Below, piece by piece: positions 1 through 10,623 of a stretch of 64,000 nt of DNA. Made by a program: the position numbers and the translations under genes. Under the pieces are notes generated by a model, which ran no database searches, was not told the origin of the DNA, and worked only from the letters and a program-made list of their open reading frames with translations. The DNA is from Utricularia gibba (taxonomy: Eukaryota; Streptophyta; Magnoliopsida; Lamiales; Lentibulariaceae). Location: positions 4,402,001 through 4,466,000 of the forward strand of contig CM007989.1 in the NCBI GenBank assembly GCA_002189035.1, given 5' to 3'. Positions within the stretch are counted from its first letter, which is position 1. Every line of letters begins with the position of its first letter.

Positions 1-67
1 GCACAGCCTAATCCATGTCTTTGCTTCCATCATTTTTTCCTGTTCATAACAATCTCATTTGTCACAG

Positions 68-327
68 ATGAGAATACACAGGCTGGCTCATATCTGAACA
101 AGGAGGAGACTGATCCCTCCAAAACTTTGGGTGAAGGAAATTCCAGCAACTGGGATGATCATCTTACCCCTGCAGAGAGACGCTATATCGAACAAAGAGC
201 GAAAATTGATTCGCATAAGCTGGCAAAGACATCCAACAAATCACACCGTGACCGTATTCAGGATTTCAATCAGTATCTTGCAAACATGAGTGAGCACTAT
301 GACATTCCCAAGGTTGGACCGGGCTAA
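68..327 (+). CDS. FAM32A-like protein, C-terminal exon (5' part outside window)
   Basis: This is the last coding exon of a gene that begins before the window. It opens after a pyrimidine-rich acceptor ending in CAG at 65-67 and stops at TAA 325-327. The translation ends in the hallmark C-terminus of the eukaryotic FAM32A family: a basic helix with RRYIEQRAKIDSHKLAKT, then SHRDRIQDFNQYLANMSEHY and a final PKVGPG. FAM32A is a small nuclear protein found in late spliceosomes, where its C-terminal tail helps 3' splice-site docking; this role is known from the human protein and is inferred for plants. The tail is complete and conserved. The acidic stretch before it (NKEETDPSKT) is typical of the variable linker. 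The 3' UTR runs towards about 620 and converges on the kinase gene on the other strand. Confidence 0.88.
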
Positions 328-748
328 AAGTCTTCCATCCACATTGAACGTACCTGTAAGATCAAGTCCTTGATTCTGAAACTCCAGTTCGGTTCTATCT
401 GCACGCTTTTTCAAATGCATGTTATTGACCGGTTGGTTCTGTTTGATGGACAACTCTGTCATATTCAGTTAGTATTGTGTATGAGTGAATACATGCTTGT
501 TAGAGTTTTAGCCATAAGTTCGTTTCTTTTTAATGTGTTGCTCATGTTCCAAAACTGGTGGATTTGAATCAACCTGGAAGGTGGTCTAAAAATACAAAAT
601 TATTCACTGCTTTCCAGTAAGTAATTGCCCCCATTTCTCCTCAAATCCGAATGGATACATGTGTGCCTCTGAAGTTCTTTTGTCCTTATACCGCCGGGTA
701 AAAAAAAATCAGGAAAGAAGTGTTTTCCAAATTGAAGCAACTTGCTTA

Positions 749-3700
749 TTAGTAATATGAATCATCATCTCCATCATTTGTTGAACGAGATGCTCCAAAC
801 TCTTGTGTTGCTGGGTTATTCCTTGTATCTGATAGGCGAGCTAATGCCTGCACTACCTGGAAGATCTGTGGCCGGAACTCCGGTTCCGACTTAACAATCA
901 AGAGCAGAAAAATTAAGCAGTTTGTAATGAAGCAAGCTGGTATCTTATGTTTTGGTATCTTGGTACCTGTACACACTGAGAAATGATGTCGGCGAGGGCA
1001 GACAGAGCACTGGGAGGATACAAACCATGCATGGCAGGATCGGCCATTTTGGCCAATGCATCCATGTCATGGAGCTTCGGTGACGCCCAATGCACAAGGG
1101 ACTGTTCGAACTTGGGTTTCCGGTCATCGAACGGCATTCGCCCGGTCATCAGCTCGAGCATTACCACACCGAAACTGTAAACATCGCTCTTTGCGGAGAT
1201 ACTTCCATCGCTTGAAGTTTCTGGAGCACAATATCCAACTGCAGCTTTCTGGCCCTGACGCTGAATCATTAACCATTAATCCACACAATGTCATTCAGCA
1301 ACTTAAATGCAATGTAATTATTCCAACCTACCTCATAGAAGATGGCCAAACCACAGTCAGAGAGGCATGGATTCAAATCAACATCCGGTAGAATATTGGA
1401 GGATTTTATGTTCTTGTGAACATAAGGGGGTGAACATACTTCATGAAGATACCTGATTGCAGAACAGTTATTAGAGTCGCAACTTACGATAGACGATGAA
1501 TCTGAAAGTGTTTGATCATTTAAATGTTTCTCATACTCGATGGCACGGGCAGTTCCTAAAGCAATCCGCACTCGGGTGTTCCATGTCAATGGTTTGCTGA
1601 AGTCATCTGATAGATGGAGAAATTCATGGAGAGAACCATTTCTGAAGTAGTCATACACCAACATCTTGTTGCCTTTCTCTGAACAAAAGCCAACTAGTGG
1701 ACATATGTTCTGGTGGTAAAGCTTCGAAAGGAATGCTATAATTTCGGAAAATTCAGCATCCTCTTCCACATGGAAAAGGGATATGTGTATCCTTTTCACC
1801 GCAACAACCTACGGATGAATGGGCATGAAACTAGGAAATGCAACAAATCAAATTTGGATATGAGAATATGAAATATGCGCATACCTTCCCATCTGCATAC
1901 TTTGCTCGATACATGCAACCAATAGACCCTTCACCAAGAAGCCTACCAGTGGAGAAGTTACCAGTAGCCTTCTCCAAATCAGCTAGAGAGCAGGGAGAAG
2001 CCTGAACAGAACCTACCATTTTGTCCACATTGTTCTTTGGTTTCTCAATGCTTTTGGACGATCTCAAAACGTCAGGAGGAGGGGAGGCTTTTTCATCGAA
2101 GGTGATAACCGCAGACTCTTGGCTCTAAATGAAGAATTTCCATTAGATTTGAAGGACTTCATTTCTGCCACCAGGGTAAAAAAATTATGCCAAAACAAGT
2201 TGATCAACAAGCTTATAGTAAACGCTTGGGGGGTAGGAAAAGTTTCAAACTAACCACTCTAAAGCATATAGCACTGATTTGTTTTTTAATTGTATGCACT
2301 CACTCAAGTTACCTTGCAAGTCTATTCGCGATTCAGCAACACCAGGTAACTCTCTAGACGAAAATGGCTGCCTATGCTCACTAAGCTGATCTTCGTCAAG
2401 GAAATGTGATGGAGGTGGTGAGGATCTGCACTTCGTGAAGATAGTAATAACAAGGCCAATCACGACCAGAATGCTTAGGATTATTCCAACAACAGCACCC
2501 CAGTTTACGGCAGCTAATCCTTGGTTAATCCCAGGATCATAAGACCAAGCATTCCCACCAAACCTATTGAATAAAGGAAAACTCAGACTGGAGAGTACAT
2601 GAAACTCCAAAACTACTTGTATACATACAGTACCACTCACTTTATCTTGCTTATCTTCTTCAACTGTCCAGGAATCCCACCAGTGAAATTATTGTTTTCA
2701 ACATTCCTGTCAGCCATACATTGGATACTTTCAACGCATATGAAGTTGCAACATAAGCATAAATGAAAAGAAATGTTCCTTTCCTTACAACTTACAGATC
2801 ATCAAGAGGAAGATTAGCAAGTACATTGATTGTACCAGAGAATCGATTATTCTGCAAATGCCTACAAATAAAGATAACGGTGAGAACCATGGGTATGAAA
2901 TTGACTGATGAGCATAAGGGACATCCTTACAGAGTCCTAATATTCGTGAGATTCATGAAACTCTGTGGAAGATCACCTGACAGTGAATTAAAAGATAGAT
3001 CCCTGATTGTAATCTCAGTAGTTAGTAAAAAAAAAAAAATCACCAATTGAATGTTCACAAGCTCCTAGCTTTCTGATATTAACTGTATACGAATCAGATA
3101 CTTACATATCAGTGATTTTGGTAAGCTTTTGAAACATGTCCATGAGTTGTCCATTGAGCTTGTTATTACTAAGATATCTGCATAAATTAAAATAATAACA
3201 AAGAAACTCGACATCTATCTGGGTATATACAACAGAAAAGTATCTTACATCTCTTTGAGACGAACCATCTGGGAGATTGAGTAAGGAACAGCACCCTCAA
3301 ATTCGTTTTCCGATAGATCTCTGCATAGATTAAGATCTAATTTCTCATAACAAGTAACATGTAAGGAGATCCCAGCACTATATGTAGGAGAAGTTAGATG
3401 ATGGAGAGAAATGCTGTAGCATGCACTTACAATAGCTCAACATTTGGGGAAGTTGATAAGGAATGCTGCTCCTGAATTTGTTTTTGCTCACATCACTGTC
3501 AGTGACAATATGGATTAAATTCATAAAAAAGGAAGGGAAAGTACATAAGCTATCTGGATAACATGACACGAACATCCGAATTAATGTAAAACAGAATCCC
3601 AACTTTAGTGAAGAGCTAGTATGGCCTTACAAGCGGATAACTGATGTTAAATCTGATAGTTTGTAACCGATAGATCCAGTAAGTCCCAACCCAGCGATAT

Positions 3701-4406
3701 CACTGCCATCAATTATAACTTAAAATAGTGGGCAACACTTGCTTGTTGTTTTCATGTCAAGAAATACTCGGACAACATGCAAAAAAAAAAGACACTTCAA
3801 TTATTTGATTCAGCTGCAGTAGGTACATTTCAGTTACTTTTGATCCAGAGCATGAGACTCCTCTCCAAGAATCATCGCAAGGATCACCACCACTTGATTT
3901 CCAACCATCCAATTTTGAAGGAGAATTCATGGTGGCAAACATGACATTTAACGCAGAAACTGGGACACACAATACGATTCGTGAAACATTACCATAATTT
4001 GCAAATCAAAGTAAGAGTGCATTGCATGTGCAAAATTTGATTAAGTTTCTGTTTAACACTGTTCATCATATAGACATACTGAACCATAATCTTTTTGTTC
4101 TTTGGCATGCCTAACTCTGTAACATTTTATTATGTCTCCCAGATATAGTTCTCAGTTTTCGTGACATACATAGAACAAAACCAATTTATCGAGTTCGATA
4201 ACACCATAATCATCAACCAAATGTCCGGAAGAATTCTTTTATGTCCACTAATGTAAGTATGAAAATTAAAAAAAAAAAAGTAGAACTGAATTACCGTCAC
4301 TGGATTGAGTTTTGGAGGAGACCAAGACGGAGTTGAAAATCAAGCAGCAAGGAAGGGCATAGAACACTTTGACAAGGATATAAAATGACCATCCAAATTC
4401 CATCAT
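749..4406 (-). CDS. STRUBBELIG-receptor-family LRR receptor-like (pseudo)kinase
   Basis: This is a complete multi-exon gene. The start (ATG 4406-4404, a second ATG follows at once) gives a hydrophobic signal peptide (about 30 residues, [19 protein letters not shown]) and leads to the exon at 3827-3959 with the N-terminal LRR cap ([21 protein letters not shown]). Seven short exons follow between about 3710 and 2640, each about one LRR ([51 protein letters not shown] and others). A single membrane helix (about 2460-2510, [19 protein letters not shown]) precedes a Pro/Ser-rich juxtamembrane region and a kinase domain. The kinase keeps GEGSIG and the VAVK lysine, but the HRD triad reads HKN and DFG reads DCG, as in the atypical kinase STRUBBELIG. 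A splice inside 1490-1530 rebuilds [12 protein letters not shown]. The last exon ends GDDDSYY at TAA 749-751. The family acts at the plasma membrane in organ shape, cell-wall signalling and immunity. The exact SRF member is not assigned. Confidence 0.9.
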
Positions 4407-5479
4407 CACTCAGTGCCTCTTCTCTAATCCCCCAGGGGAAATCCAATTACGAGATCGCAACGGAAAACCACCATTTCTATTAACTACACTACACTCGTAC
4501 ACCGAAAACCCAGCATAAAGAAGAAGATACAGCGCAGGACAATCGACACCGCCGCGTCGCACTGGTTTTGATTCGATCGTAAGGTAGAGACAGCATTGCC
4601 ATCGCGATTCGCATCCAAAAGAAGGTTCCTGAGGTCCCGGATCGGGTCTCAGAGCCAGAAACGCAGAAAGTGGAGAACACATTCATTTGGGTGCCCTCCA
4701 TCAAACTCGCTCCCCCTTTCGTTAACTTTCCTCATTCGGCGCTTTCCCCAACGGCTACTCTCCATTTTTAAACCTAAGGTCAATTCGACAAAAATAATAG
4801 AAAGTTTATTATTTTTAACCAAATTTATTTTATTAGTATTTTTTTCTAATTACTAATTTTAAAAATTTATCTCCTAAGATTTCCTTGGTAAATCAAATAG
4901 TAAATGTAAATAAATTATATTATAAATTTATGATATGTAATTAATAAAAAATTGAAATATTTAAAATAACTTTTCTACAAAATTTAATTTAATTTATATT
5001 TATTATCGTATAAAATTATCACAATCAAATTAAATATAGAAAAAATATTCATATTTTTACAATCCGTTTTAATATTTACCAAAGGAGCACATAAACTGAG
5101 GTAAATTACAAAAATGGTCATCTGTGTGTGAAAAAAAAATTAACATAAAATTTTGTCTCAATATATAAGAAATAAAGTGACAGTGGTCACTTTTGTAAAA
5201 ATAACTTTAAACTATTATTTAAAATTTAATAAAAAAATAAACCGGCAAATTCAATATTGCACCCCAGACTCTAATGTCGGAAACGTGCTGGAATAACGTA
5301 TGCTTTTCTAATGTACGCTGATTAAAATAAAAAATATTTCGCATTAAAATGTATTTTCTGGTTTTCGGTCTAATATAAAAACATCTGTGGAGCCAAGGCT
5401 CAGTTCTGTAATCGGGTACCGGTTGCGATTTTGGGAACCCGAGTTGAAAGACGACCTTGGATCTTTAAATCTCCGGCGT
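4407..5479. promoter_or_regulatory. Shared divergent intergenic region between the SRF kinase and NAA30
   Basis: About 1.07 kb separates two start codons pointing away from each other. The 4410-4740 side is GC-richer and probably holds the 5' UTR of the kinase gene. The 4790-5340 centre is strongly AT-rich with many short A/T runs. The stretch 5380-5479 just before NAA30 is again GC-richer. A divergent promoter is inferred from gene orientation only. I could not single out a TATA box from the many AT tracts. Confidence 0.45.
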
Positions 5480-6301
5480 ATGGAGGGCGGCGGCGGCGGC
5501 GTTAAGGAGGAGTTCCAGTCATCGGAGATTGAATACTTGAGTTACGGCGGGGAGCACCATCTGCCGTTGATAATGGAGCTGGTGGATCAGGAATTGAGTG
5601 AACCCTACTCCATCTTCACCTACAGATACTTCGTTTATCTCTGGCCCAATCTCTCTTTTCTCGTAACCTCGATTTCCGCCACTTCTTTCTTTTTTTTTTC
5701 CGATTTGACATTGCTGAGATTTTTGAATTGATTCTTTTTTCTTTCTTATTTTTTTAATTATCTTCAGGCGTTTCACAAAGGGAAGTGTGTTGGGACGGTG
5801 GTTTGCAAGATGGGGGATCACCGCCATACGTTCAGAGGCTACATTGCGATGCTTGTTGTCCTCAGCCCTTATCGTGGAAGAGGAATTGGTGAGTGGCTAC
5901 TCCCGAATCTTGCGATTTCGTAGTGCCAACTGATATGACCGATGAATTGAATTCCGCGTGGTTGTTTTGCAACTGCAGCGACTGAACTCGTCTCCAGATC
6001 AATCAAAGTGATGATGGAATCAGGCTGTGAGGAGGTAATTTGAAGGATTCTTTTTTCTGCTGGCCATTTCAGTGTCGTCTCTACCATTTTGGATATCCAG
6101 GTGACCTTGGAAGCGGAAGTTACAAACAAGGGAGCACTTGCTTTGTACGGTAGGCTGGGGTTCGTAAGATCCAAACGGCTGTTCCGTTACTACTTGAACG
6201 GAGTTGATGCCTTCCGGCTCAAGCTCTTGTTTCCCAGACCGGAGCTGGATTTCGACGCCGATGCAGCAGCAGCTGCTGCTGCCGCTAATGAAGAGGCGTA
6301 G
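5480..6301 (+). CDS. NAA30: N-alpha-acetyltransferase 30, NatC catalytic subunit
   Basis: NAA30 (yeast Mak3) is the catalytic GNAT subunit of NatC, which acetylates N-terminal Met followed by hydrophobic residues on nascent chains. Four exons are readable: 5480-5662, 5768-5888, 5979-6034 and 6101-6301. The splices give [20 protein letters not shown], then WPNLSFL joined to [19 protein letters not shown], then [20 protein letters not shown] and [21 protein letters not shown]. The acetyl-CoA loop is the RGRGIA segment (Q/R-x-x-G-x-G/A). The start at 5480 matches the usual short acidic N-terminus; an upstream in-frame ATG at 5387 would add unconserved residues. A GC-rich run codes seven Gly/Gly-Val residues near the start, and a poly-Ala tract (about eight Ala) sits just before the stop TAG. 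All splice sites are GT-AG and the frame is intact. Confidence 0.95.
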
Positions 6302-7270
6302 ATGCTATGCTATGAAAACTTCGAGCAACAGGAAGTGGCTTTTCCCATTTGTTCATGTTTCATACTTTGATATGAGAGGAAATAATAGTGATAAGGATAG
6401 AAACAAGTGTAGAACTTTCTGATACAGGAACAGCTTTAAGGTGCAGTTTGCTTGAGTGTTAACTAAGAATTTAGGTGTTTGTAAAATTGTATTTTTATAA
6501 ATTTTTAAAAATAAGAATTGTTTTCTGATTTCTACAGTAGTTTGTATTTAATTTTTAAAAAATTGTTTATGAAACATTTGCCTAGAAGTCTAAATAATCT
6601 AAAAGAGTGTTTCATAAACTTTTTTCTATCCATTTTCACTTGTAGAAAAAGTGGAAAATAGAAATAAAATATTTAAAGTAGATCAACAACTAATTTATTA
6701 ATAATAAATATTCTGCACAAAAATATTTTTGATAATTTTGAAGATTGTGCTCTATTTTCAATGAATGTGATAGTATTATATTATTTTGATTCAATTTGTT
6801 TTGATAAGATATCATTGCATTGTTAATATATTTTATTTTCATAACAAACTTGGAACAAAATAGATTTTATTTGAAACACAATAGAAGTTGAAATATAAGT
6901 TAGAACTCTTAAAACAAAATATAAATTGAATTACAATAGAAATTGAAAATAAGAATTTTTGAAAAATAACAGAAATTTAATATCAACATCTAGTACATTC
7001 CAATTATATACATTCTAAAGTTGATCACAAATTAGGTGTCAAATCAAACTCCATTGAAGCTGACTAACTGACTAAGGTATCACTTCAATATTTTCAATTG
7101 GATCATAGGGTAGCTAGGTGAGTGAGCTAAGGTGGGATTGAAGTGATAGAGAGTATGAAAAAGAGGGATGGTTTAGGACTTGAGGAAAGCTTATTTGTTA
7201 ATATTTATGCAATTAACAACCATTGGAGGTAGATGATGGACATCTATGCTCCATTCAAGGACTATGCATG
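6302..7270. other. AT-rich intergenic region
   Basis: The first part (to about 6450) is probably the NAA30 3' UTR. The rest is AT-rich with no coding signal I can support. It borders the MULE relic and may contain its decayed 3' end. Confidence 0.5.
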
Positions 7271-7279
7271 ATTCGTAGT

Positions 7280-8560
7280 AATGACCCTTGCAAGGTGATT
7301 CATTGCTTGTGTATGCTCGAAGTCATTCATAAAGTAGGCAATCCTGTAAATAATCGCCAATATCTTTTTGGATTTTGATTTACCATGGTTTATGCAATTT
7401 TTTCGAATGCAAAAAACACAGAAATGATGAACACCATATGAGAGAACAAGCTCTTAGTATCGCATGTACATAGCTAACAGTCCAGATTCACGATCATTGA
7501 TGATACATACTCTTGTTCTTCTTCTGATTACATATCAAACTAATTGCTCCATAAATCAGATCCAATCCTCGACACTTTCACCATGCACGAATACATATCC
7601 CAATAGAATTATATGGTTACTTGCATCAATAGCAACTACTACAAGTTACTTGTAGTCGTAACTACCATATAAGTGCATAGCATCTATGCATATGACTGAT
7701 CAACAATGCATGAAAGCTTTTATTGAAAAGCCAAAAGCCTAGAAAACCTGCTTCAAGAGACGATCACCATGAACATGAGTCTCATGTTCCCATGTCACCA
7801 CTGTTCCTGAGTTTTGCTTCCGAACCTCTTCAAAATAGATAGGTCGTTGGGCACAAGAAGCTTGCCAGGTACCATAATGGAGTTCATAGGTTCGATACAT
7901 ACAAGCCCAAGCATACCATTTAGGCATATCATAGATAAACAGCTCTTTGATGATGCATTGAACACCTAGAGTCATTAACTTTGGACTTAAATACGGAATA
8001 AGCCAATGAGCAACATATCAGATGTTTAGGTTGGCATGGGTGGATGCTTTTGATATTAGTTCACAAATATGAGTTTCTATCAGCTTTATTATCTTCCACA
8101 TTCCTAATCTCTTTTGATAAGCTACTCTAAGCTTAAACGCACAATACTCCTTCTCACTATAAGTCTGCAGACACATCATCTCGATCGCTTTTGTATGTTC
8201 TGCATTCTCGCTGAGCAATGGTAAGATGCCACTTGACAACTGCATCCATGATAGTCTTACGATCCTTCAGTGTCATACCATGTTGAAAATTTCAGTTATC
8301 TCATCGTAATAATCTCCTGGAATGAATGCATCCATTGAATCAACATAAACATTTAGTTCGTTCTCTTCTTGTGTTGGTAAAGGGGCTCCTACCTATGTCC
8401 CATGAATTTTGATGTCCAGAGGCAAGTCAGGTAAATCTTAGATCATTAATTATGCAACAGGTTCCTCAAAATCTGGGTTAGCTGGTATATCATCATCAGA
8501 TAAATTATGTGCCTCATCTTCATACATGTCATCTCCAACTAGAAAGACATGCGAGTCATC
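7280..8560 (-). mobile_element. MULE (MuDR-type) transposase relic
   Basis: Reading the minus strand across frames gives a decayed Mutator-like transposase. An acidic segment near 8520-8450 (YEDEAHNLSDDDIPANPDFEEP) is followed by the zinc-finger-like DNA-binding part (CAFKLRVAYQKRLGMWKI, then ETHICEL) at about 8170-8060. Next come a YAWACMYRTYELHYGTWQ segment at about 7890 and the start of the MULE catalytic domain at about 7720-7560, recognisable across frames as the 'IDA-HLYG' block. A later HHFC-type segment lies near 7420-7300. At least five frameshifts or stops interrupt it, so it is non-functional. No terminal inverted repeats were located. Confidence 0.75.
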
Positions 8561-8989
8561 TTAATAGTCGTAATCCCTACCTTGATCATAATAATTAAAA
8601 AAAGGATCATGGCCAGAATGACCAAAATCATATTAAATCATTATACGAAAATTATTAACAATCTAAAAACTATTTTATTTATAATCAAAAAAACAAAAAA
8701 ATTAATTTTTGTATTAATTTCTTGTGAGTTTAATGAAATATTTTATTAAATTGTACTATATTTTAATGAAATCCATGCAAATATTGGTTTACATAAATAA
8801 ACAATGAATTTTATATGTTTATTTTTAAAATTAAATGGTTTTGATATATTTAATGTAACAAAAAAATTTTGATTATAAAATTGAAAATAGAAGATATGAT
8901 TGATAGGCTTAATTAAATTTGTACAAAAAAAGATTAAAAAATCTATAAATACAAATTAGTTAATTTCTTTTTAAAAATAAAAAAAGAAT

Positions 8990-9250
8990 TATATAAAATT
9001 CATAAAGATTAAAAGCAAATACTGACCTGAATAAAATGATGAACACCTTGATGAGTTATGTTGTGAGATTAATATTTCAATACCAAAATCAGATCTTTTG
9101 GGATCTATAATGAATGAGAAATTTGTTGAATCGTTTACATTAATATAATTTACAGTGTAGGAATTAATACTATAGAACTTGGCACATAATCGAACATTAT
9201 CGCAATCCACTTTGATGTCTAGCTCAATTTCAATAGTATCTAGTAGCTTA
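8990..9250 (-). pseudogene. Possible N-terminal part of the same MULE transposase
   Basis: A minus-strand open segment (IELDIKVDCDNVRLCAKFY, then FSFIIDPKRSDFGIEI) precedes the MULE relic in the same orientation. It resembles the PB1-like N-terminal region often found in MuDR-type transposases. The roughly 400 bases between it and the relic are extremely AT-rich and may be a later insertion. The link rests on position and general composition only. Confidence 0.3.
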
Positions 9251-9259
9251 TTCTAGGAA

Positions 9260-10560
9260 ATGTTTCGTTTCATCGCTAAAATTTTCACCGATTCCGAAGC
9301 ATACGTATGGTGGACTGATGAATCATCCAATATTGAGCCTCTAACATAGAATTTCATTGTAGCTTTGGTTATTGATTCAAGAATCCGGTAATTGAATGCA
9401 AAGTTTGGATTGAAAGTAGAGAAAACAAGAAAAATGAAAGAGAAGTAAATATAGAAAAACTAACAGGAATATCGAAAGAGGGGAGGAAGAAGGTAGTAAG
9501 AAGTAAACCTGAAAACTGAAAACCATTGAAGATAAAGTAAGTAAGAAGGAATTGATATTGAAGAAGGGTAGGCACACCTTCATTCAACTTTAATAATAAA
9601 GTATTTGTTGATAATTTTATAATTTAATTAAATGCTACTTGTGTTTACTCCATGATAAAATTACCCTACAACACTGATACACCCAAAGACACATGTATTT
9701 TATTGGTGGTAAGTGGATTATTTTTACATGCATGTGATTATGAGAATTTTTTAGTTTTTTACTGGTGGAGATAGATGGCTGATCCGTCTGGCCTTCCTCT
9801 GTAGCATGCGGTCGAACCCACTTTCAAGGTCCAGCATCCTCCTCGGTTGTTTTTTTCGCAGCTTTTTTACCTTCCGTTCACCCCTCGCCCCCTCCTTTCT
9901 TCCCCATCTCTCCACTTCAACACTCCATTGCAACACTAGTACATACTGAACACATGTATTTTACTAACCCTTATATTACCTTATGTATTTTATCAATACA
10001 TATTTTTTTAAATATGTATTTTGGTAACGCAGGCGTTTGAACAGATAGGTTTAGGGATGGCTATCCTTTACTTGATGGTTGACTCCTCTTTCCTTACACA
10101 CCTAATGCCATGCCTCCCAAGTACTCTTTATTTATAACCTTTAGTTTGGTCTAATGAGCATTTCCTAAGCTCATTGTGCCAATTCTACTCATTCTAACCA
10201 TCAAATCTTATCTTATATCAGGTGGTCCCATTTTTTAAAAAATATCTCATGAAAAAAATTAAATAACATGGCTCAATCCAAATGAGCTCAGCCGGCATAA
10301 TACCTATGCTTTTAACATCAATTTGTGAAACATTCTAATTATTTATGTATTTTTATATCATACCTTCTTATTATTATTATTTTTACTTTCCAAAATACCT
10401 CAGAATTAGCTGTGTAGCTGATGCAACATGGGAGTGGCCCTGTGCCAATGTCATTTTCAGAGGGGGTTAAAATCCAGCCCATTTAAAACTGTCAAATTAG
10501 CTTCTAAAGCTACTTAATCCGTTCTTCTCCCCTCTTCGGACGAAGCGAAAGCAACCGAAT
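9260..10560. other. Intergenic region upstream of the sialyltransferase-like gene
   Basis: Mixed-composition sequence without a supportable gene. A GC-richer block at about 9770-9910 gives only shadow reading frames. The last 100 bases before 10624 probably belong to the 5' UTR of the next gene. Confidence 0.4.
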
Positions 10561-10623
10561 CCAGGTGTGAAGCAACAGCCTAAAACTGTTCGACAATCTA
10601 CTGGCGCTGGAGAGTTGCTGGAG

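Noticed and set aside
5387-5479. Upstream in-frame ATG of NAA30
   Set aside because: It adds about 31 unconserved residues; the family N-terminus begins at the ATG at 5480.
7739-8245. Host gene on the minus strand
   Set aside because: The pieces fit a MULE transposase in shifted frames with many stops.
8540-9000. Plus-strand reading frames in AT-rich DNA (for example 8549-8749)
   Set aside because: Lys/Ile/Asn-rich composition follows from base content; no domain or conservation.
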